This document shows, piece by piece, positions 5,346 to 6,677 of a stretch of DNA of 6,677 nt. A program made the position numbers and the translations under genes. Position 1 is the first letter of the stretch; each line of letters opens with the position of its first letter. Source of the DNA: Chrysiogenia bacterium (GTDB lineage Bacteria; JAGRBM01); the NCBI GenBank assembly GCA_020434085.1, contig JAGRBM010000310.1, forward strand, positions 1 through 6,677. The letters run 5' to 3'. The notes beneath the pieces are model-generated. The model saw nothing but the letters and a program-made list of their open reading frames with translations. It ran no database searches and was not told the DNA's origin.

Positions 5346-5558
5346 CCAACGAGGGTTTGATTCGCAGTTACCCACCACTTCTCGCTTTCGGTTCATCCGC
5401 GCGCATAAGTCTCAAGTAAACGGCCTCGACCTCGCTACCTGTTCCGGGAAAACCCGGGACGACCTGCCGGATTTCCATTGCCACTGGAATGGCTCCGGAG
5501 GGATCGAAGAATGCGCCGTGGCCCAGCCGAGTTACTCGTTTAGAGAAGGAATCAGTTC
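5346..5558 (+). promoter_or_regulatory. Long structured 5' leader of RRM gene copy 2
   Basis: This leader of about 213 nt is homologous to 4659-4862. Conserved blocks lie at 5345-5364, 5368-5387, 5406-5425, 5476-5491 and 5515-5530. Hairpin A is GTTCCGGG (5441-5448) with CCCGGGAC (5453-5460) around AAAA. It differs from copy 1 in sequence but still pairs, with one G-U. Hairpin B gains an outer C5475-G5492 pair where copy 1 has G-U. AAGGA (5546-5550) is the ribosome site, 8 nt from the ATG. Confidence 0.65.
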
Positions 5559-5897
5559 ATGAAAGTCTATGTTGGAAACCTGCCGTTCAGTGCGACCGAA
5601 GAAGAAGTCCGCAGCAAGTTCGAGGCCTTTGGCCCCCTGCAGGAAGTGGCCCTGATCACTGATCGTGATACCGGTCGCCCCCGCGGTTTTGGTTTCGTGA
5701 CCTTCGAGAACGGTGAAGACGCCCAGAGCGCCATCTCCGCCCTCGACAACACCGACATGGGTGGACGCAATCTGAAGGTCAACCAGGCCCAGGAGCGTTC
5801 GCGCGGTGGCGGCGGCGGCGGTGGCCGTGGCGGCTACGGCGGCGGCGGCGGTCGTGACCGTGGTGGTTACGGCGGCGGCGGTCGCGATCGCTACTAA
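5559..5897 (+). CDS. Glycine-rich RRM RNA-binding protein, copy 2
   Basis: This 112-residue paralogue of the preceding RRM protein has the same RNP2 VYVGNL (3-8) and RNP1 RGFGFVTF (42-49). In the first 80 residues it differs at eight positions (15, 17, 19, 24, 28, 52, 57, 79), mostly conservative; His24 to Phe and Ser28 to Gln are the least so. The glycine-rich tail is 8 residues longer because the GGYGGGG(G)RDR module is repeated, giving two GGYGGGG segments. ATG 5559 has AAGGA 8 nt upstream. The last eight codons and the 3' flank up to the terminator are nearly the same as copy 1. RNA chaperone activity is likely by family; any division of labour between the copies is unknown. Confidence 0.95.
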   Translation: MKVYVGNLPFSATEEEVRSKFEAFGPLQEVALITDRDTGRPRGFGFVTFENGEDAQSAISALDNTDMGGRNLKVNQAQERSRGGGGGGGRGGYGGGGGRDRGGYGGGGRDRY

Positions 5898-5922
5898 GCG
5901 ATCCGAGAGTTCGCACACAAGG

Positions 5923-5961
5923 AAAGAGCCCGGTCCGGTGAGGACCGGGCTCTTTTTGTTT
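5923..5961 (+). terminator. Rho-independent terminator of RRM copy 2
   Basis: AAAGAGCCCGGTCC (5923-5936) pairs perfectly with GGACCGGGCTCTTT (5942-5955) around GGTGA, followed by TTGTTT. The stem core is the same as in the copy 1 terminator, with a different loop. Confidence 0.95.
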
Positions 5962-5982
5962 GGAGCGAGCGCAGCGTTCCTT

Positions 5983-6007
5983 CCCTGCTCCCCCGAAGGG
6001 GGCAGGG
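5983..6007. other. GC-rich hairpin downstream of RRM copy 2
   Basis: CCCTG-CT-CCCCC (5983-5994) pairs with GGGGG-CAGGG (5998-6007) around a GAA loop, with a 2-nt CT bulge. No T-run follows on either strand, so its role is unclear. Confidence 0.5.
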
Positions 6008-6013
6008 CGAATA

Positions 6014-6081
6014 GCCTTTGAACCGGAGGTGCCGGTCGGGCATACTCGTTTCACTCGCGGCGGGTGCGTTCTTTCAAAGGC
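6014..6081. repeat. 9-bp inverted repeat spanning the lipoprotein promoter
   Basis: GCCTTTGAA (6014-6022) and TTCAAAGGC (6073-6081) are perfect inverted copies 50 bp apart. The left arm overlaps the proposed -35 and the right arm lies in the leader just before the ATG. Confidence 0.6.
6018..6046 (+). promoter_or_regulatory. Candidate promoter of the pentapeptide-repeat lipoprotein
   Basis: TTGAAC (6018-6023) and CATACT (6041-6046) are separated by 17 bp and resemble sigma-70 elements. Transcription would start near 6053, giving a leader of about 45 nt. A small hairpin ACCGG/CCGGT (6022-6026 with 6032-6036) lies in the spacer. Confidence 0.5.
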
Positions 6082-6097
6082 CCGGATTCTGTCCAGC

Positions 6098-6677
6098 ATG
6101 AAGCACCTCATCATTCCAGCAGTTCTCTTCTTTATCCTGAGCGCCTGCGCGTCCGAGGCGCCGCGCCGGCCCGAGCGGGTGCGCCGTTACGGCGCCGACG
6201 TGGCCGGTGCCGACAAGGCGAGCGCCGACTACGCCGGGCAGGTGATGACGGCCGCCGATTTCCGCGGGGCCTTTTTGACGCGCGCAAACTTCGTGGGGGC
6301 CAGTTTGCCCAGCGCCGATTTCGAGAAGGCGCGGCTGGTAAACGCCCACTTCGAGCGCGCCGATGCCCGCGCTGCCAACTTTCGGAGCGCCGACGTTCGC
6401 CAGAGCGGCTTTGCCGGTGCCCACCTCGAACATGCCGACTTCCAGCACGCCAACCTCTCGGACTGTGTCTTTCGCGGCGCCGATCTCTCGGGCGCGCTGT
6501 TCTACCGGGCCTACGCCCCGGGTGCGAATTTCGAGCGGGCGAAGCTGGGCGGCGCCAACCTGAAAGAAGCCAACCTCGAAGGGGCGCAGCTCCAATACGC
6601 CGACCTGCGCGCCGCCGATCTATCCAGCGCGGTGCTGCGTGGCGCCGACTTCTCTGGCGCCGACCTGCGCGGGGCGA
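6098..6677 (+). CDS. Pentapeptide-repeat lipoprotein, 3' end outside window
   Basis: From ATG 6098 the frame is open to the window end (193 residues, no stop). The N-terminus MKHLIIPAVLFFILSAC is a lipoprotein signal peptide with lipobox LSA before Cys17, so the protein is exported and lipid-anchored. After a basic linker (about 22-32), pentapeptide repeats of the A(D/N)(L/F)xx type begin near residue 32 and continue to the edge: for example ADFRGAFLTRANFVGA, ADLSGA, ANLKEANLEGA and ADLRAADLSSA. These build a right-handed quadrilateral beta-helix. Early coils are Phe-rich (ADF, ANF, AHF) and later ones Leu-rich. The specific function is unknown; secretion makes a DNA-gyrase-protecting (Qnr-like) role unlikely. 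The ribosome site is weak. Confidence 0.9.
   Translation, partial: MKHLIIPAVLFFILSACASEAPRRPERVRRYGADVAGADKASADYAGQVMTAADFRGAFLTRANFVGASLPSADFEKARLVNAHFERADARAANFRSADVRQSGFAGAHLEHADFQHANLSDCVFRGADLSGALFYRAYAPGANFERAKLGGANLKEANLEGAQLQYADLRAADLSSAVLRGADFSGADLRGA

Larger units (their letters stand above)
5312..5961 (+). repeat. Tandem duplication of an RRM transcription unit, copy 2
   Basis: Second copy of the unit at 4624-5236, with promoter, leader, RRM gene and terminator in the same order. It is slightly longer, mainly through a larger glycine-rich tail and small leader insertions such as 3 nt after GATTCG. Confidence 0.9.

Overview
The window is GC-rich (roughly 75% in stretches of the aldo/keto reductase gene) and looks like a chromosomal segment of a Gram-negative bacterium. 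Two gene products carry lipoprotein signal peptides (one an outer-surface type beta-propeller, the other a pentapeptide-repeat protein), and several genes have textbook Rho-independent terminators. The mix of a cobalamin-handling CblC-like protein, glycine-rich RRM proteins and a choice-of-anchor I propeller fits a deltaproteobacterial or Myxococcota-like lineage, but that placement is only a guess.

Layout. At the left edge is a noncoding stretch with six exact-period 10-bp repeats, then a terminator serving the leftward gene for a 505-residue choice-of-anchor I beta-propeller lipoprotein (206-1723, minus). Everything else reads rightward. First comes a bacterial homologue of MMACHC/CblC (1883-2686). 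A spacer with a hairpin and a 12-bp GCACGTGCAC array separates it from an aldo/keto reductase (2865-3896). A lower-GC type II toxin-antitoxin module follows (3932-4593), whose toxin reading frame is broken by one extra base while the XRE-type antitoxin is intact.

The most striking part is 4624-5961. It holds a tandem duplication of a complete transcription unit for a small glycine-rich RRM RNA-binding protein, with promoter, long leader of about 200 nt, coding region and terminator all repeated. The leaders share long identical blocks, and one hairpin is kept by paired base changes between the copies. This suggests a structured cis-regulatory RNA, comparable in layout to the long leaders of cold-shock genes. 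I do not recognise it as a described RNA family.

The right end holds a small promoter region inside a 9-bp inverted repeat, then the start of a pentapeptide-repeat lipoprotein gene that runs off the window. Apart from the toxin-antitoxin pair and the duplicated RRM genes, neighbours do not obviously share a pathway.
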